Positions 40,781 to 51,429 are shown, counted from the first letter of the stretch. The stretch: 64,000 bases of DNA from Limimaricola sp. G21655-S1 (GCF_027213785.1 NZ_JAPWGO010000014.1:1-64000), one strand, 5' to 3'. Translations and numbers: made by a program. Notes: a model not told the origin generated them from the letters alone.

Positions 40781-40900
40781 GGGGGGGGGGCTCCGGGGCG
40801 CCCCGCGCCGCGCGGCCCGCGGCCCCCCTGCCCCCTCCCCGCCCGCCCGCCGCGTGGCGGCGGGGGCGGCCCCCCCCCCGCCCCGCCCCGGGCCCCCGGG
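40781..40900. other. Near-pure G/C block between convergent genes
   Basis: In these 120 bases I count four T and no A (about 97% G+C), including a run of ten G (40781-40790) and a run of ten C (40870-40879). It lies immediately downstream of the VOC gene and one base before the purF stop. Several self-complementary segments such as CCCGGGGGCCCGGG-like stretches could form very stable hairpins. It may be a terminator region or may include sequencing or assembly errors. Confidence 0.9.
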
Positions 40901-40901
40901 C

Positions 40902-42365
40902 CTATTCGGCCGCGGTCTTGAGCTGGAAGCCCTTGTCGACCATGTCGGCGGGCACCACCGGGTAGTCACCCGAGAAGCAGGCGTCGCAATAGCGCGGCGC
41001 CTTGGCGTCACGCCCCTCGGCCACGCCCACGGCACGGTAAAGCCCGTCGAGCGAGATGAACTTGAGGCTGTCGACATCGAGATGGCGGCGCATCTCCTCC
41101 TCGCTCATATGCGAGGCCAGCAGCTTCTCGCGCTCGGGCGTGTCGACGCCGTAGAAGCAGGGCCAGGCGGTCGGCGGGGACGCGATGCGGAAATGCACCT
41201 CGGCGGCGCCCGCGTCGAGGATCATCTCTTTGATCTTGCGCGAGGTGGTGCCGCGCACCACGGAGTCGTCGACGAGGATCACGCGCTTGCCACGGATCAG
41301 GGCGCGGTTGACGTTGAGCTTGAGGCGCACGCCCATGTTGCGGATCTGCTCGGAGGGCTCGATGAAGGTCCGGCCCATATACTGGTTGCGGATGATCCCC
41401 ATGCCGTAGGGGATCCCGCTTTCATGGCTGTAGCCGATCGCCGCGGGCGTTCCCGAATCCGGCACCGGGCAGACGAGATCCGCCTCGACCGGGGCCTCGC
41501 GCGCCAGTTCGACGCCGATCTGGCGCCGGGTCTCGTAGACCGAGCGGCCGCCGAGGATGCTGTCGGGCCGCGAGAAATAGACGTGCTCGAAGATGCAGAA
41601 GCGCGAGGCGCGGTTCTTGAAGGGGAAGTTGCTTTCGACGCCCTTGGGCGTGATCACCACCATTTCGCCCGGCTCGATCTCGCGCACGAATTCGGCTCCG
41701 ACGATGTCGAGCGCGCAGGTCTCCGAGGACAGCACCCAGCCATCGCCCAGCCGGCCCAGCACCAGCGGCCGCACGCCCAGCGGATCGCGGCAGCCCAGAA
41801 GCTTGGTGCGGGTCATCGCCACGATCGAGAAGGCGCCCTCGCATTTGCGCAGCGCCTCTTCCATGCGGTCGGGGATCGACCGGCCCATCGAGCGCGCCAT
41901 CAGGTGGATGATGCATTCGGTGTCAGAAGAAGACTGGAAGATCGAGCCGCGTTCGATCAGCTCGCGACGCAGCGCGGCGGCGTTGGTCAGGTTGCCGTTA
42001 TGCGCGACGGCGGCGCCGCCCATCGAGAATTCGCCGAAGAAGGGCTGCACGTCGCGGATCGCGGTCTGCCCCTTGTGGCCCGAGGTCGAGTAGCGGACAT
42101 GGCCGATCCCGAGCGTGCCGGGCAGGGTTTCAAGCACCTCGCGGGAGGTGAAGTTGTCGCGCACATAGCCCATCCGGCGGGCCGAGCAGAACCCCGCTTC
42201 GGGGTCGTGGGTGACCATGCCTGCGGCTTCCTGTCCGCGATGCTGCAGCGCGTGCAGGCCCAGCGCGAGAAAGTTCGCGGCGTCCGAGACGCCGATGACG
42301 CCGAATACGCCGCATTCCTCCTTGAGCTTGTCGTCGTCGAAGGGGTGGGCGGGAAAATCGCGCAT
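40902..42365 (-). CDS. purF: Amidophosphoribosyltransferase
   Basis: 487 aa. It catalyses the first committed step of purine synthesis, PRPP plus glutamine to phosphoribosylamine. A short propeptide precedes the nucleophile Cys18 (EECGVFGVIG). Glutaminase motifs include HRGQEAAGM and AHNGNLTN. The PRPP loop is VILVDDSVVRGTTS (about 348-361). Cysteine ligands of a 4Fe-4S cluster, as in the Bacillus type, may include those in WPCFYG and YCDACFSGDYP. I chose the ATG at 42365; an upstream GTG at 42428 would add 21 unlikely residues. Confidence 0.97.
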   Translation of the reverse strand: MRDFPAHPFDDDKLKEECGVFGVIGVSDAANFLALGLHALQHRGQEAAGMVTHDPEAGFCSARRMGYVRDNFTSREVLETLPGTLGIGHVRYSTSGHKGQTAIRDVQPFFGEFSMGGAAVAHNGNLTNAAALRRELIERGSIFQSSSDTECIIHLMARSMGRSIPDRMEEALRKCEGAFSIVAMTRTKLLGCRDPLGVRPLVLGRLGDGWVLSSETCALDIVGAEFVREIEPGEMVVITPKGVESNFPFKNRASRFCIFEHVYFSRPDSILGGRSVYETRRQIGVELAREAPVEADLVCPVPDSGTPAAIGYSHESGIPYGMGIIRNQYMGRTFIEPSEQIRNMGVRLKLNVNRALIRGKRVILVDDSVVRGTTSRKIKEMILDAGAAEVHFRIASPPTAWPCFYGVDTPEREKLLASHMSEEEMRRHLDVDSLKFISLDGLYRAVGVAEGRDAKAPRYCDACFSGDYPVVPADMVDKGFQLKTAAE

Positions 42366-42428
42366 CTGGCTGGCTCCGAATACGGTGCGTTGCGAGGACC
42401 GTTTACGGCCTTCGCGTCCGAGTGTCAC

Positions 42429-42450
42429 GAAAGGATCATATCATCCTTTC
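42429..42450. promoter_or_regulatory. Inverted repeat in the purF-cydA intergenic region
   Basis: GAAAGGAT (42429-42436) and ATCCTTTC (42443-42450) are a perfect 8-bp dyad around CATATC, 64 bp upstream of purF and 209 bp upstream of cydA. It is less GC-rich than its surroundings and sits between divergent genes, as an operator would. No regulator can be assigned. Confidence 0.45.
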
Positions 42451-42658
42451 CGTCGGGTCGCCCAATGCCCTGTCGCGCGCCGTTACGCAAGGCGAAGGCT
42501 GCGCTTCGAGGTCACGTTGTCGCGCCCGCCAGCGATCATGGCCCGCCGCGCGCGCACCCGGCGAGGCACGATGTCGACTTCGCCCCTTGGAGGCAGGATG
42601 TCGCGTTGCCTCGGCGCACCCTGTCCCTAAGTCAGGGGAAGGCAGAAGGATTTCGCCC

Positions 42659-44095
42659 ATGGACACCTTTCTCGGCTTCGACGCGGTCACGCTGGCGCGG
42701 ATGCAGTTCGGCTTCACCGTGGCCTTCCACTTCATCTTCCCGGCGGTCTCGATCGGGCTGGCGAGCTTTCTCGCGGTGCTCAACGCGCTGTATCTGTGGA
42801 CCAGGAACGAGGCCTATCTCCGGCTGTTCAAGTACTGGCTGAAGATCTTCGCGATCACCTTCGCCATGGGGGTCGTCTCGGGCATCACCATGTCCTACCA
42901 GTTCGGCACCAACTGGTCGGTGTTTTCCGACATCGCGGGACCGGTGATCGGGCCGCTGATGGCCTACGAGGTGCTGACCGCCTTCTTTCTGGAGGCGGGC
43001 TTCCTCGGGATCATGATCTTCGGACGCGACAAGGTCGGGCCGGGGCTGCACATGTTCGCCTGCCTGATGGTGGCGGTCGGCACCGCGATCTCGGCGACAT
43101 GGATCCTCTCGGTGAACTCGTGGATGCAGACGCCGCAGGGTTTCTCGATCGGCGAGAACGGGCAGTACCTGCCCGAGGACTGGTGGGCGATCATCTTCAA
43201 CCCGTCCTTCCCCTACCGGCTCGCGCACACGCTCACGGCGGCCTATCTGACCACCGCCTTCATCGTCGGCGGCGTCGGGGCATGGCATCTGCTGCGCGGG
43301 CAGCGCGAGAACCCCGGCGTGCGCACCATGTTCTCCATGGCGATGTGGATGGCGGCCATCGTCGCGCCGCTGCAGATCTTCCTCGGCGACATGCACGGCA
43401 TCAACACGCTGGAGCACCAGCCGGCCAAGGTGATGGCGATGGAGGGGCATTTCGAAAGCCACGAACATGGCGCCCCGCTCTACCTGTTCGGCATTCCCGA
43501 TCAGGAGGCGCAGGAGCTGAAATACGCCATCGGCATCCCGAAGCTGTCCTCGCTGATTCTCGAGCACGACCTGAACGCGCCGCTGGCCGGTCTCGACACG
43601 ATCCCGCGCGATGAACAGCCCCCCGTCGCCATCGTGTTCTGGAGCTTTCGGGTCATGGTGGGTCTGGGTTTCGCGATGCTGGCGGTGGGGCTGTTCTCGC
43701 TCTGGGCGCGGTACCGCGGGCGGCTCTACGAGGCCAAGTGGCTGCATCGCGCGGCGCTGGTGATGGGGCCCTCGGGGCTCGTCGCGGTCATCGCCGGATG
43801 GATCACCACCGAGGTCGGTCGCCAGCCCTACGTGGTCTATGGCGTGCTTAGGACGTCCGAGGCGCATTCGCCGCTGGGCGCCAGCGCGGTCGGCACCTCG
43901 CTCATCGCCTTCGTGGTGATCTACTTCGTGATCTTCGGCGCGGGCGTGGCCTATATCCTCAAGCTCATGCATCACGCCCCGGCGCTGGGCGAGCGCGGCG
44001 TGCGGGTGGAGCCCGGGCCGATCCGCACCTCGGGCATCAACCCCGATCGGCAGATGCGCGAAAGCGGCCATGACATCGCACCGGAGACCAGCTGA
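42659..44095 (+). CDS. cydA: Cytochrome bd-type quinol oxidase subunit I (CIO type)
   Basis: 478 aa with about nine membrane helices. Heme ligands: His24 in VAFHFIFPAVSIG (equivalent to E. coli His19), the His in SFPYRLAHTLTAAY (about residue 189) and a Met in SFRVMVGLGFAML (about 332). GWITTEVGRQPYVVYG (about 379-394) is the quinol-site region. The Q-loop is short and there is no CydA C-terminal insert, as in the cyanide-insensitive CioA/QxtA branch. It oxidises quinol and reduces O2 in the inner membrane. The start follows GAAGGA. Confidence 0.95.
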   Translation: MDTFLGFDAVTLARMQFGFTVAFHFIFPAVSIGLASFLAVLNALYLWTRNEAYLRLFKYWLKIFAITFAMGVVSGITMSYQFGTNWSVFSDIAGPVIGPLMAYEVLTAFFLEAGFLGIMIFGRDKVGPGLHMFACLMVAVGTAISATWILSVNSWMQTPQGFSIGENGQYLPEDWWAIIFNPSFPYRLAHTLTAAYLTTAFIVGGVGAWHLLRGQRENPGVRTMFSMAMWMAAIVAPLQIFLGDMHGINTLEHQPAKVMAMEGHFESHEHGAPLYLFGIPDQEAQELKYAIGIPKLSSLILEHDLNAPLAGLDTIPRDEQPPVAIVFWSFRVMVGLGFAMLAVGLFSLWARYRGRLYEAKWLHRAALVMGPSGLVAVIAGWITTEVGRQPYVVYGVLRTSEAHSPLGASAVGTSLIAFVVIYFVIFGAGVAYILKLMHHAPALGERGVRVEPGPIRTSGINPDRQMRESGHDIAPETS

Positions 44096-45114
44096 TGTTC
44101 TATTCCATCGATCTCACCGTCGCATGGGCCCTGCTGCTGGCCTTTTCGGTCTTCGTCTATGTCGTGCTGGACGGTTTCGACCTGGGGATCGGCATCCTCT
44201 ACCCGTTCTTCCGGGAGAAGTCGGACCGGGACATCATGATGAACTCGGTCGCGCCGGTCTGGGACGGCAACGAGACATGGCTGGTGCTGGGGGGCGGCGG
44301 TCTCTTCGCCGCCTTTCCGCTGGCCTATGCGGTCATCATGCCCGCCGTGTATCCGGCGATCATCGCGATGCTGCTGGCGCTGATCTTTCGCGGCGTGGCA
44401 TTCGAATACCGTTGGCGCGCCAGTTCGCGCCTGTCCAAGCGGGCCTGGGACGCGGCCTTCATCGGCGGCTCGGTCACGGCGGCGCTGGCGCAGGGGATCA
44501 TCCTCGGCGCCTTCTTGCAGGGGATCGAGGTCGAGGGGCGCGCCTATGCGGGCGGCTGGTGGGACTGGCTCACGCCGTTCTCGATCCTGTGCGGCGTGTC
44601 GGTGGTCGCGGGCTACGCCTTCCTCGGCGCCTGCTGGCTCAACATGAAGCTCGAAGGCGAGATCCAGCACCGGGTTCGGGTCATGGCCCGGGCCTTCTTC
44701 GTGGCGACGATCATCGGCATCGTCGCGGTGAGCCTCGCCACGCCGTTCCTCGGGGCGGGCTATGCCGCGCGCTGGTTCGGCTGGCCGCAGATCGCGCTGA
44801 CCGCGCCGGTACCGATCCTGATCGGCGGCATCGCGCTGCTGCTGCTGCGTTCGCTGTTCCACCCGACGCGCGACCGGCTGCCCTTCATCCTCGGGCTGGT
44901 GCTCTTCGCCCTGTGTTTCCTGGGACTCGGGATCTCGATCTGGCCGCTGGCCATCCCGCAGGAGATCACGATCTGGGAGGCGGCCGCGCCGGCCAAGAGC
45001 CAGCTTTTCATGTTCGTGGGCGCGATCGTGCTGGTGCCGATCATCCTCGCCTATACCGGCTACGCCTACTGGGTGTTCCGCGGCAAGCTCGACCCCGAGA
45101 AGGGATATCACTGA
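44095..45114 (+). CDS. cydB: Cytochrome bd-type quinol oxidase subunit II
   Basis: 339 aa with about eight to nine membrane helices. The N-terminal YVVLDGFDLGIGILYPFFREKSDRDIMMNSVAPVWDGNETWLVLGGGGLFAAFPLAY (about 22-78) is diagnostic of CydB. It overlaps the cydA stop by one base (TGATG), and its own stop overlaps a tiny third gene. With cydA it forms the oxidase heterodimer. Confidence 0.96.
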   Translation: MFYSIDLTVAWALLLAFSVFVYVVLDGFDLGIGILYPFFREKSDRDIMMNSVAPVWDGNETWLVLGGGGLFAAFPLAYAVIMPAVYPAIIAMLLALIFRGVAFEYRWRASSRLSKRAWDAAFIGGSVTAALAQGIILGAFLQGIEVEGRAYAGGWWDWLTPFSILCGVSVVAGYAFLGACWLNMKLEGEIQHRVRVMARAFFVATIIGIVAVSLATPFLGAGYAARWFGWPQIALTAPVPILIGGIALLLLRSLFHPTRDRLPFILGLVLFALCFLGLGISIWPLAIPQEITIWEAAAPAKSQLFMFVGAIVLVPIILAYTGYAYWVFRGKLDPEKGYH

Positions 45115-45209
45115 TGCTGAGGCGGGTGGTCTGGTTCGTGGCGCTCTGGGCCGCAGGGGTCGCGGCGGTCGGCGCGGTGGCCTATGCCATCCGCGCCGTT
45201 CTGTTATGA
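45114..45209 (+). CDS. DUF2474 small subunit of cytochrome bd oxidase (31 aa)
   Basis: 31 codons starting in the cydB stop (TGATG overlap). It encodes one membrane helix: a basic start MLRRVVWF, then LWAAGVAAVGAVAYAIR and VLL at the end. This fits DUF2474, single-helix proteins encoded after CIO-type cydAB and comparable in position to CydX. The family is thought to stabilise the oxidase. The gene ends three bases before the convergent cvpA stop. Confidence is high from its length, position and composition. Confidence 0.85.
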   Translation: MLRRVVWFVALWAAGVAAVGAVAYAIRAVLL

Positions 45210-45212
45210 GGC

Positions 45213-45773
45213 TCAGGCCGGGGCGGCGCAGAGGCCGACGAGCTGCTCGTATTGCAGCGTCACCCAGGCCAGCGCCGCCTGCGGTTCCTCGGTCGAGAAG
45301 CCCTCGGTGATCTGGCTGAACACCGCCGCCGCGCGGCTGTTCTCGACCATCGGGATCTGCTGCGCCGAGAGGATCACCTCGTAGACGAAGAAGCCCACCG
45401 CCACGAGCAGGATGCCGCGTGCCACGCCGAACAGGAAGCCCAGGCCCTGGTCGATGCCGCCCAGCGCCGAGCGCTGTACCGCGCCGGAGAAGACCGGCGT
45501 GAAGATCGAGAACAGCACGAGGGCGATGGCGAAGACCACCGCGAAGGCGGCGATGATGGACAGCTCGCAGCTGTCGCCGATGAAGTCGCCCACCACCGGG
45601 ATCTGCCGCACCAGCGGCCGAACCTGATCGGCGAAGATGAAGGCGAGGATCGTTGCGCCGATCCAGCCCGCGATGGCCAGTGCCTCGCGCACCAATCCGC
45701 GTGAATAGGCAAGAAGCGCCGACACCACGACGATGAGCGCGACGATGCCGTCGATGATCGTGAAACTTTCCAT
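45213..45773 (-). CDS. cvpA: CvpA family membrane protein
   Basis: 186 aa with four membrane helices. The start MESFTIIDGIVALIVVVSALLAYSRGLVREALAIAGWIGA is typical of CvpA, including the conserved RG(L/F)xRE segment. E. coli CvpA is linked to colicin V export, purine-gene context and bile/envelope stress. It lies eight bases downstream of radA on the same strand and probably shares its transcript. purF, its usual enteric partner, lies 2.8 kb away in the same orientation but separated by the cyd genes. Confidence 0.92.
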   Translation of the reverse strand: MESFTIIDGIVALIVVVSALLAYSRGLVREALAIAGWIGATILAFIFADQVRPLVRQIPVVGDFIGDSCELSIIAAFAVVFAIALVLFSIFTPVFSGAVQRSALGGIDQGLGFLFGVARGILLVAVGFFVYEVILSAQQIPMVENSRAAAVFSQITEGFSTEEPQAALAWVTLQYEQLVGLCAAPA

Positions 45774-45781
45774 GAGAACCC

Positions 45782-47173
<1,392 letters not shown>

Positions 47174-47205
47174 GCCGCTCTTTTCGCCGATCCCGGTCAT
47201 ACGAG

Positions 47206-47236
47206 CAATGGCCCGGCGCGATGCGCCGGGCCATTG
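47206..47236. terminator. Strong hairpin between coiled-coil membrane gene and radA
   Basis: A 14-bp perfect stem (47206-47219 with 47223-47236) closes a GAT loop, centred about 50 bp upstream of radA and 50 bp downstream of the preceding leftward gene. There is no strong T-tract on the minus strand. It may terminate or stabilise the upstream transcript. Confidence 0.65.
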
Positions 47237-47282
47237 GTGTTCACCTTACGTTGACGGCGTGCGCCGCTACCGGCGCCATGGG

Positions 47283-48065
47283 TTATTCGGCGGCGGGCTT
47301 CATGTTCACGACCTTGGGCAGGTCGTCCGAGGGCCGATCGTCCTCGGCATCTCGCTTGGTCGCGTCGTAGCCCAGCTCGGGAAGGATGGTGCGGAGCTGA
47401 TCGTCGAGCTGTGCCAGCTGGCTCGCCACCACGCTTTCCTCGAGCTCGACCTGATCGGACCAGCGCTTCAGCTCGCGGCAGATGTGCAGCGCCTCGACGA
47501 TGCGTTCCTGCTGGCGCTCGGCATCCTCCTGGCGCTGGGTGAGGAACTTGCGGGCGCGGGCCACCTTCTCGTCGGAATAGATATCCGCCAGATTGCGCGC
47601 CTGTTCGCCCATCTGCGCGGCGACCTCCATCACGTCATGCTCGAGATGGCCCAGATCGGGGTGGTCGCGCAGGAAGGCGAGGCGCTCGCGCACCGCGTCG
47701 AATTCGGAGGACATGGTGAAGACACCGGCGCGGTCGGCGGTATGGGCCACATGGTAGGCCCGCGCCACGTCATCCATCGAGATGCGGAAATCGCGGTGGC
47801 TCTTTTCGAGGGACAGGACACGTCCCGAAGAGGGCAGGAAGAAGACCAGCGTGACCAGCAGGCCGGTCAGGAAGATCTGCAGCGCCATGCCGGCCCAGGG
47901 CAGGGCGGTCTCGCCGAAGCTGGCGCTCAGCTGTAGCCATGGCAGGTATCCCAGCGTGGCGGCGATGGTGGCGGCAAGGGCTGCGGCGGCTGCAAGCGCC
48001 AGCACGGTCATCGCGATCATCTGCAAGGCGCGGGTGGCGAGGGCGGCGGGGCTGGACTTGGTCAC
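47283..48065 (-). CDS. Membrane protein with cytoplasmic coiled coil, unknown function
   Basis: 260 aa from a GTG start with CCGGAG upstream. Two membrane helices (about 14-40 and 55-78) are followed by a long, highly helical and charged region (about 85-225; SEFDAVRERLAFL, QRQEDAERQQERIVEAL, SQLAQLDDQLRTIL). Homologues in Rhodobacterales are sometimes labelled DNA repair protein because they lie next to radA; nothing in the sequence supports that. It is perhaps an envelope scaffold. Confidence 0.65.
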   Translation of the reverse strand: MTKSSPAALATRALQMIAMTVLALAAAAALAATIAATLGYLPWLQLSASFGETALPWAGMALQIFLTGLLVTLVFFLPSSGRVLSLEKSHRDFRISMDDVARAYHVAHTADRAGVFTMSSEFDAVRERLAFLRDHPDLGHLEHDVMEVAAQMGEQARNLADIYSDEKVARARKFLTQRQEDAERQQERIVEALHICRELKRWSDQVELEESVVASQLAQLDDQLRTILPELGYDATKRDAEDDRPSDDLPKVVNMKPAAE

Positions 48066-48203
48066 GAGCGGTCTCCGGCACGGATGTGTCAGTTTCCACT
48101 CTAACCTCGGCGGCTCTTTGCCGGTTCCTCAAAGCGTCGCATCACCAAAAATTGTGACGGTATTGTCGCTAAACCGTAATCGATGCGGGTCGTACGCTCC
48201 TCA

Positions 48204-49241
48204 TCACCCCGGAATTTCGAGCCTAGCGTAGCGCGAGCCGAGCGAGGTGAGGATTTCGTAGCCGATCGTGCCTGCGGCCTCGGCCAGCGAATCGACGCCC
48301 TGATGCGGGCCGATCAGGGTCAGATATTCGGGGTCCTCGCCCAGATCGGTGACATCCACGGTGATCAGGTCCATCGAGACACGCCCGACGAGCGGGCAGG
48401 GCGTGTCGCCGTGCCAGAAGGTGGCGCGCCCCGACATCGCCCGGATCAGCCCGTCGGCATAGCCGCCGGAGATCGTGGCGATGCGGCTGGGGCGATCGGC
48501 CTGCCAGGAATTGCCGTAGCCCACCACTTCGCCCACGACGAGATCGCGGCATTGCACCACCGGCAGGTCGAGCCGGACCACCGGCTGGGCCGCATCGAAG
48601 GGCAGCCCGCCGTACAGGCCGATGCCGGGGCGGGTCATGTCGAAATGATAATCGCGGCCAAGCAGGATGCCGCCGGTGGCCGAGAGGGAGCGCGGCACGC
48701 CGAGCCCGTCGGTCATCTGCCGGAAGATGTCGAGCTGGTAGGGGTTCATCTCGTGGTCGGGCTCGTCGGCGCAGGCGAGATGGCTCATCAGCCAGACCGG
48801 CGCGTGATCGAGCGCGATCCCGGCCGCCTCGGACCAGTCGGACCATTCGAAGCCGAGCCGGTTCATCCCGGTGTCGAGCTGGATGCCGAAGGCATGGCCC
48901 GGCAGCGCCTCGAGATGGCGCGCGAGCTGATCGATCGAATTGAGCATCGGGATCAGCGCGGCCCCGGCAAGGCGGCGCGTATCCCCCTCCATGTGCCCCG
49001 AGAAGACGTAGATCTCGGGCGCCGGGCCCAGCGCCTTGCGCAGCGCCGCACCCTCTTCGGCCACCGCCACGAAGAAGCGCCGCGCGCCTTCATGGGCGAG
49101 CCTGCGGGCCACGCGCCCGGCCCCGAGGCCGTAGCCGTCGGCCTTGACGACCGCCCCCGTCTCGCAGGCGGTCATGGCGTCAAGCGCGCGCCAGTTGGCG
49201 GCGAGCGCGTCGAGATCGATGGTAAGGGCGCCGGTGCTCAT
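48204..49241 (-). CDS. alr: Alanine racemase
   Basis: 345 aa PLP enzyme that makes D-alanine for peptidoglycan. The PLP lysine is Lys33 in [13 protein letters not shown]. Other signatures are DTGMNRLGF (about 123-131), RPGIGLYGG (about 205-213), the catalytic Tyr in VVGYGNSW (about 241-248) and [14 protein letters not shown] (about 289-302). The N-terminus is short but complete. It is a single leftward gene. Confidence 0.95.
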   Translation of the reverse strand: MSTGALTIDLDALAANWRALDAMTACETGAVVKADGYGLGAGRVARRLAHEGARRFFVAVAEEGAALRKALGPAPEIYVFSGHMEGDTRRLAGAALIPMLNSIDQLARHLEALPGHAFGIQLDTGMNRLGFEWSDWSEAAGIALDHAPVWLMSHLACADEPDHEMNPYQLDIFRQMTDGLGVPRSLSATGGILLGRDYHFDMTRPGIGLYGGLPFDAAQPVVRLDLPVVQCRDLVVGEVVGYGNSWQADRPSRIATISGGYADGLIRAMSGRATFWHGDTPCPLVGRVSMDLITVDVTDLGEDPEYLTLIGPHQGVDSLAEAAGTIGYEILTSLGSRYARLEIPG

Positions 49242-49299
49242 GGCCCGCCTTGTGACAGGCGCAGGCGCGGCGTCAAGAGGGAGGGGCCGGGGGCGGCAT

Positions 49300-50055
49300 T
49301 CAACCGGCGGGATCGGGCGCGGCGTGGCTCAGCCGGTACCGCTCCAGTTCCTCGGGCAGCAGCATGTAGATCTCGTCGGGGGGCGTGGCGAGCGCGTGGC
49401 GCATCAGTGCCGGATCGACACCCATCTCGATCAGGTAGCCCATCACCTCGCCCTGTCCGCGCTGGATGTCCTCGACCGCGAAGATCGCGGGCAGGGCGGT
49501 GTTCTGGTCGAAATAGTGCTGATGCACGCCGACCCAGGCGCCCTCGGCCACGTGGCGCTCGATCCCGCCCGCCAGCATGTAGGGGCAGGCCGAGAGACAG
49601 ATCGCCTCGGCGCTCATCCTCGTATCGATCGCGGCCTCGCGCAGCAGCCGCCCGATTTCCAGCGCATCGATGACCGAGCCGCCGGGGCTGTCGAGCCAGG
49701 CGGTGCCCGGCGTCGTCTCGGCGAGATCGAGCGCGGCGGTGAAACGGGCGGCATCGCCGGGCGCGATGCGCCCCCGAAGGAACAGCGCCTCGTCGCGCAG
49801 GTCGATCGCGAGCCGGTCGGGCATGTTGCCGGTATCCGGCATCGGCGTGCCGTCGGGGCGCTCGCGCGCAGGCAGGCGGTCGGGGCGGAAGCGGCGGGTC
49901 TGGTCGCCGGGGCGCACCGGTTCGGTGATTTGCGGCGCGCTGGAGGGCCAGGCGATCCGCGGCAGGGCCCGCGCGAGATCGCCGCCGAACAGCAGCGCGC
50001 CGATGGCGATCTCGGCCATCAGCACGGCCACGAGCCAACGGCGCGGCGTGCTCAT
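49300..50055 (-). CDS. ClpP-fold periplasmic protein (COG3904-like)
   Basis: 251 aa. An N-terminal signal anchor (about 7-25) is followed by a crotonase/ClpP-like domain (about 80-235). The oxyanion-loop motif is [22 protein letters not shown] (about 119-140), and the Ser-containing helix is [22 protein letters not shown] (about 148-169). [11 protein letters not shown] (about 174-184) supplies a candidate His. It may be a periplasmic serine peptidase, though activity is unproven. The start overlaps the stop of the membrane-protein gene (ATGA), so the two are coupled. Confidence 0.75.
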   Translation of the reverse strand: MSTPRRWLVAVLMAEIAIGALLFGGDLARALPRIAWPSSAPQITEPVRPGDQTRRFRPDRLPARERPDGTPMPDTGNMPDRLAIDLRDEALFLRGRIAPGDAARFTAALDLAETTPGTAWLDSPGGSVIDALEIGRLLREAAIDTRMSAEAICLSACPYMLAGGIERHVAEGAWVGVHQHYFDQNTALPAIFAVEDIQRGQGEVMGYLIEMGVDPALMRHALATPPDEIYMLLPEELERYRLSHAAPDPAG

Positions 50056-51347
50056 TCGGCGGGCCGGGCGATGTCGACCGGGGTCGGCGCGGCAGGCGCG
50101 TTTGGCTCCTGGGGCGCCTCGGCCGGGGTGGCGGCCTCGATCTCTCGCAGCGCGATCAGCGCGCCGCGCAGCTCGGCCAGCGTCATCTGGTCCTCGACCG
50201 CGACGCCGTCGCGCCCGGTTCGGATCGCCGCCTGCGCCACCGAGACGATGAGCACCAGCACCGCCGGCAGCAGGTCGATGGCGATCGCGCCGGCCCAGGA
50301 GGGCACGAAGTTGCGGGCATAGAGGATCACGGCGTCGGCGGCCGATATCGGGGTGTAGGTGGTGTCGGCGGGCGGCGGCATCGCGATCACCGCCTCGGCG
50401 GCCTGTCGCAGCGTCTCGGCGCGCTGGCCCAGCACGGTGAGCACCGACTCGATGGTCGCCTGCTGGCCCGAGCGGGCCGCGTCGTTGCCGCCATCGAGCT
50501 GCGGCAGCACCACCGAGGCGGAGAGATCGCTCGCCGCGCGCACCACCAGCGGCGCGACCGAGAGCTGGCGCAGCGTGGTGATCACGCCGGCAAGCCGCAC
50601 CGCCTCTTCCGAGAACTCGACCGAACGTGCCTCGACCGGGCCGGGCGCGACGGTGAGCGCGCGCATCCGGCTCAGGATCGCGTTGCCCTCGGCAAAGGCC
50701 GCGTCGAGAAGCGGCTGCTGGCTGGCGATCTGCGCCTCGAGCGCCGAAAGCTCGTCCGATTTCTGGCGCAGCAGCCGGAACACCGCGCCGCGCCCGACCA
50801 GGCCCGACAGCCCGCCGGACGCCTCCTGTTCGCCCAGATCCTCGAAGCTCGTGCGCACCCGGGACACGTCACGTCCAAGCCCCTGGGCCGAGACCGCGAT
50901 CGTGTTCGCCCGCTCGAGCGCACCCTGGTAGTCCTGCACCGTCGTCGCAAGGTGCTGTTCCACCGCGGCGGCGCCGGCCAGTGCCGCGGCGTTGAGCCAT
51001 GACGACATGGCGACGATCGCCAGCGAGCCCAGCCCCATCGAGGCGAGAAGGCCGATCCGCGAGGAGGCGGAGCGGACGGCGGGCAAGAGCCGCAGCATGT
51101 AGGACCAGAAGACGAAGATGCCGACCGAGACGGCGATCGAATAGGCCATCGCCGCGAAGACCGAGAGCGCCCCGGTATCGTCGAGCAGCGACGACACGCC
51201 GAGATAGGTGTAGATGCCGCTCGCCACGGCGAGCACGCCGAGCGCGGTGCCGGTGAAGCTGTCGAGCCAGGCGAGATGGCCCTCGATTTCGCGCGACTGG
51301 CGCAGCCCGCGTGCCTCCGCCCGGCTCGTCGTTCCGCTCTCGTTCAT
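50052..51347 (-). CDS. Large membrane protein with coiled-coil domain, unknown function
   Basis: 431 aa. Three N-terminal membrane helices (about 33-55, 62-85 and 97-125), a long mostly helical extramembrane region (about 126-350; LRQKSDELSALEAQIASQQPLLDAAF) and a fourth membrane helix (about 353-378) precede a short C-terminal tail ending in [10 protein letters not shown] do not recognise a family. It is encoded directly upstream of, and coupled to, the ClpP-fold protein, which could be its partner. A CtrA-type box lies 83 bp upstream of its start. Confidence 0.65.
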   Translation of the reverse strand: MNESGTTSRAEARGLRQSREIEGHLAWLDSFTGTALGVLAVASGIYTYLGVSSLLDDTGALSVFAAMAYSIAVSVGIFVFWSYMLRLLPAVRSASSRIGLLASMGLGSLAIVAMSSWLNAAALAGAAAVEQHLATTVQDYQGALERANTIAVSAQGLGRDVSRVRTSFEDLGEQEASGGLSGLVGRGAVFRLLRQKSDELSALEAQIASQQPLLDAAFAEGNAILSRMRALTVAPGPVEARSVEFSEEAVRLAGVITTLRQLSVAPLVVRAASDLSASVVLPQLDGGNDAARSGQQATIESVLTVLGQRAETLRQAAEAVIAMPPPADTTYTPISAADAVILYARNFVPSWAGAIAIDLLPAVLVLIVSVAQAAIRTGRDGVAVEDQMTLAELRGALIALREIEAATPAEAPQEPNAPAAPTPVDIARPAE

Positions 51348-51429
51348 CCGTCATGCCCCTCGCTGCAGCCGGGAAAGCCTAACGGCGACCTCGTGGCTTG
51401 CGAAGCCGGGCCGGATCACGTTCCGGCCA

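Noticed and set aside
42422-42658. N-terminal extension of cydA
   Set aside because: The extra 79 codons precede the invariant first helix, and the RBS supports the ATG at 42659.
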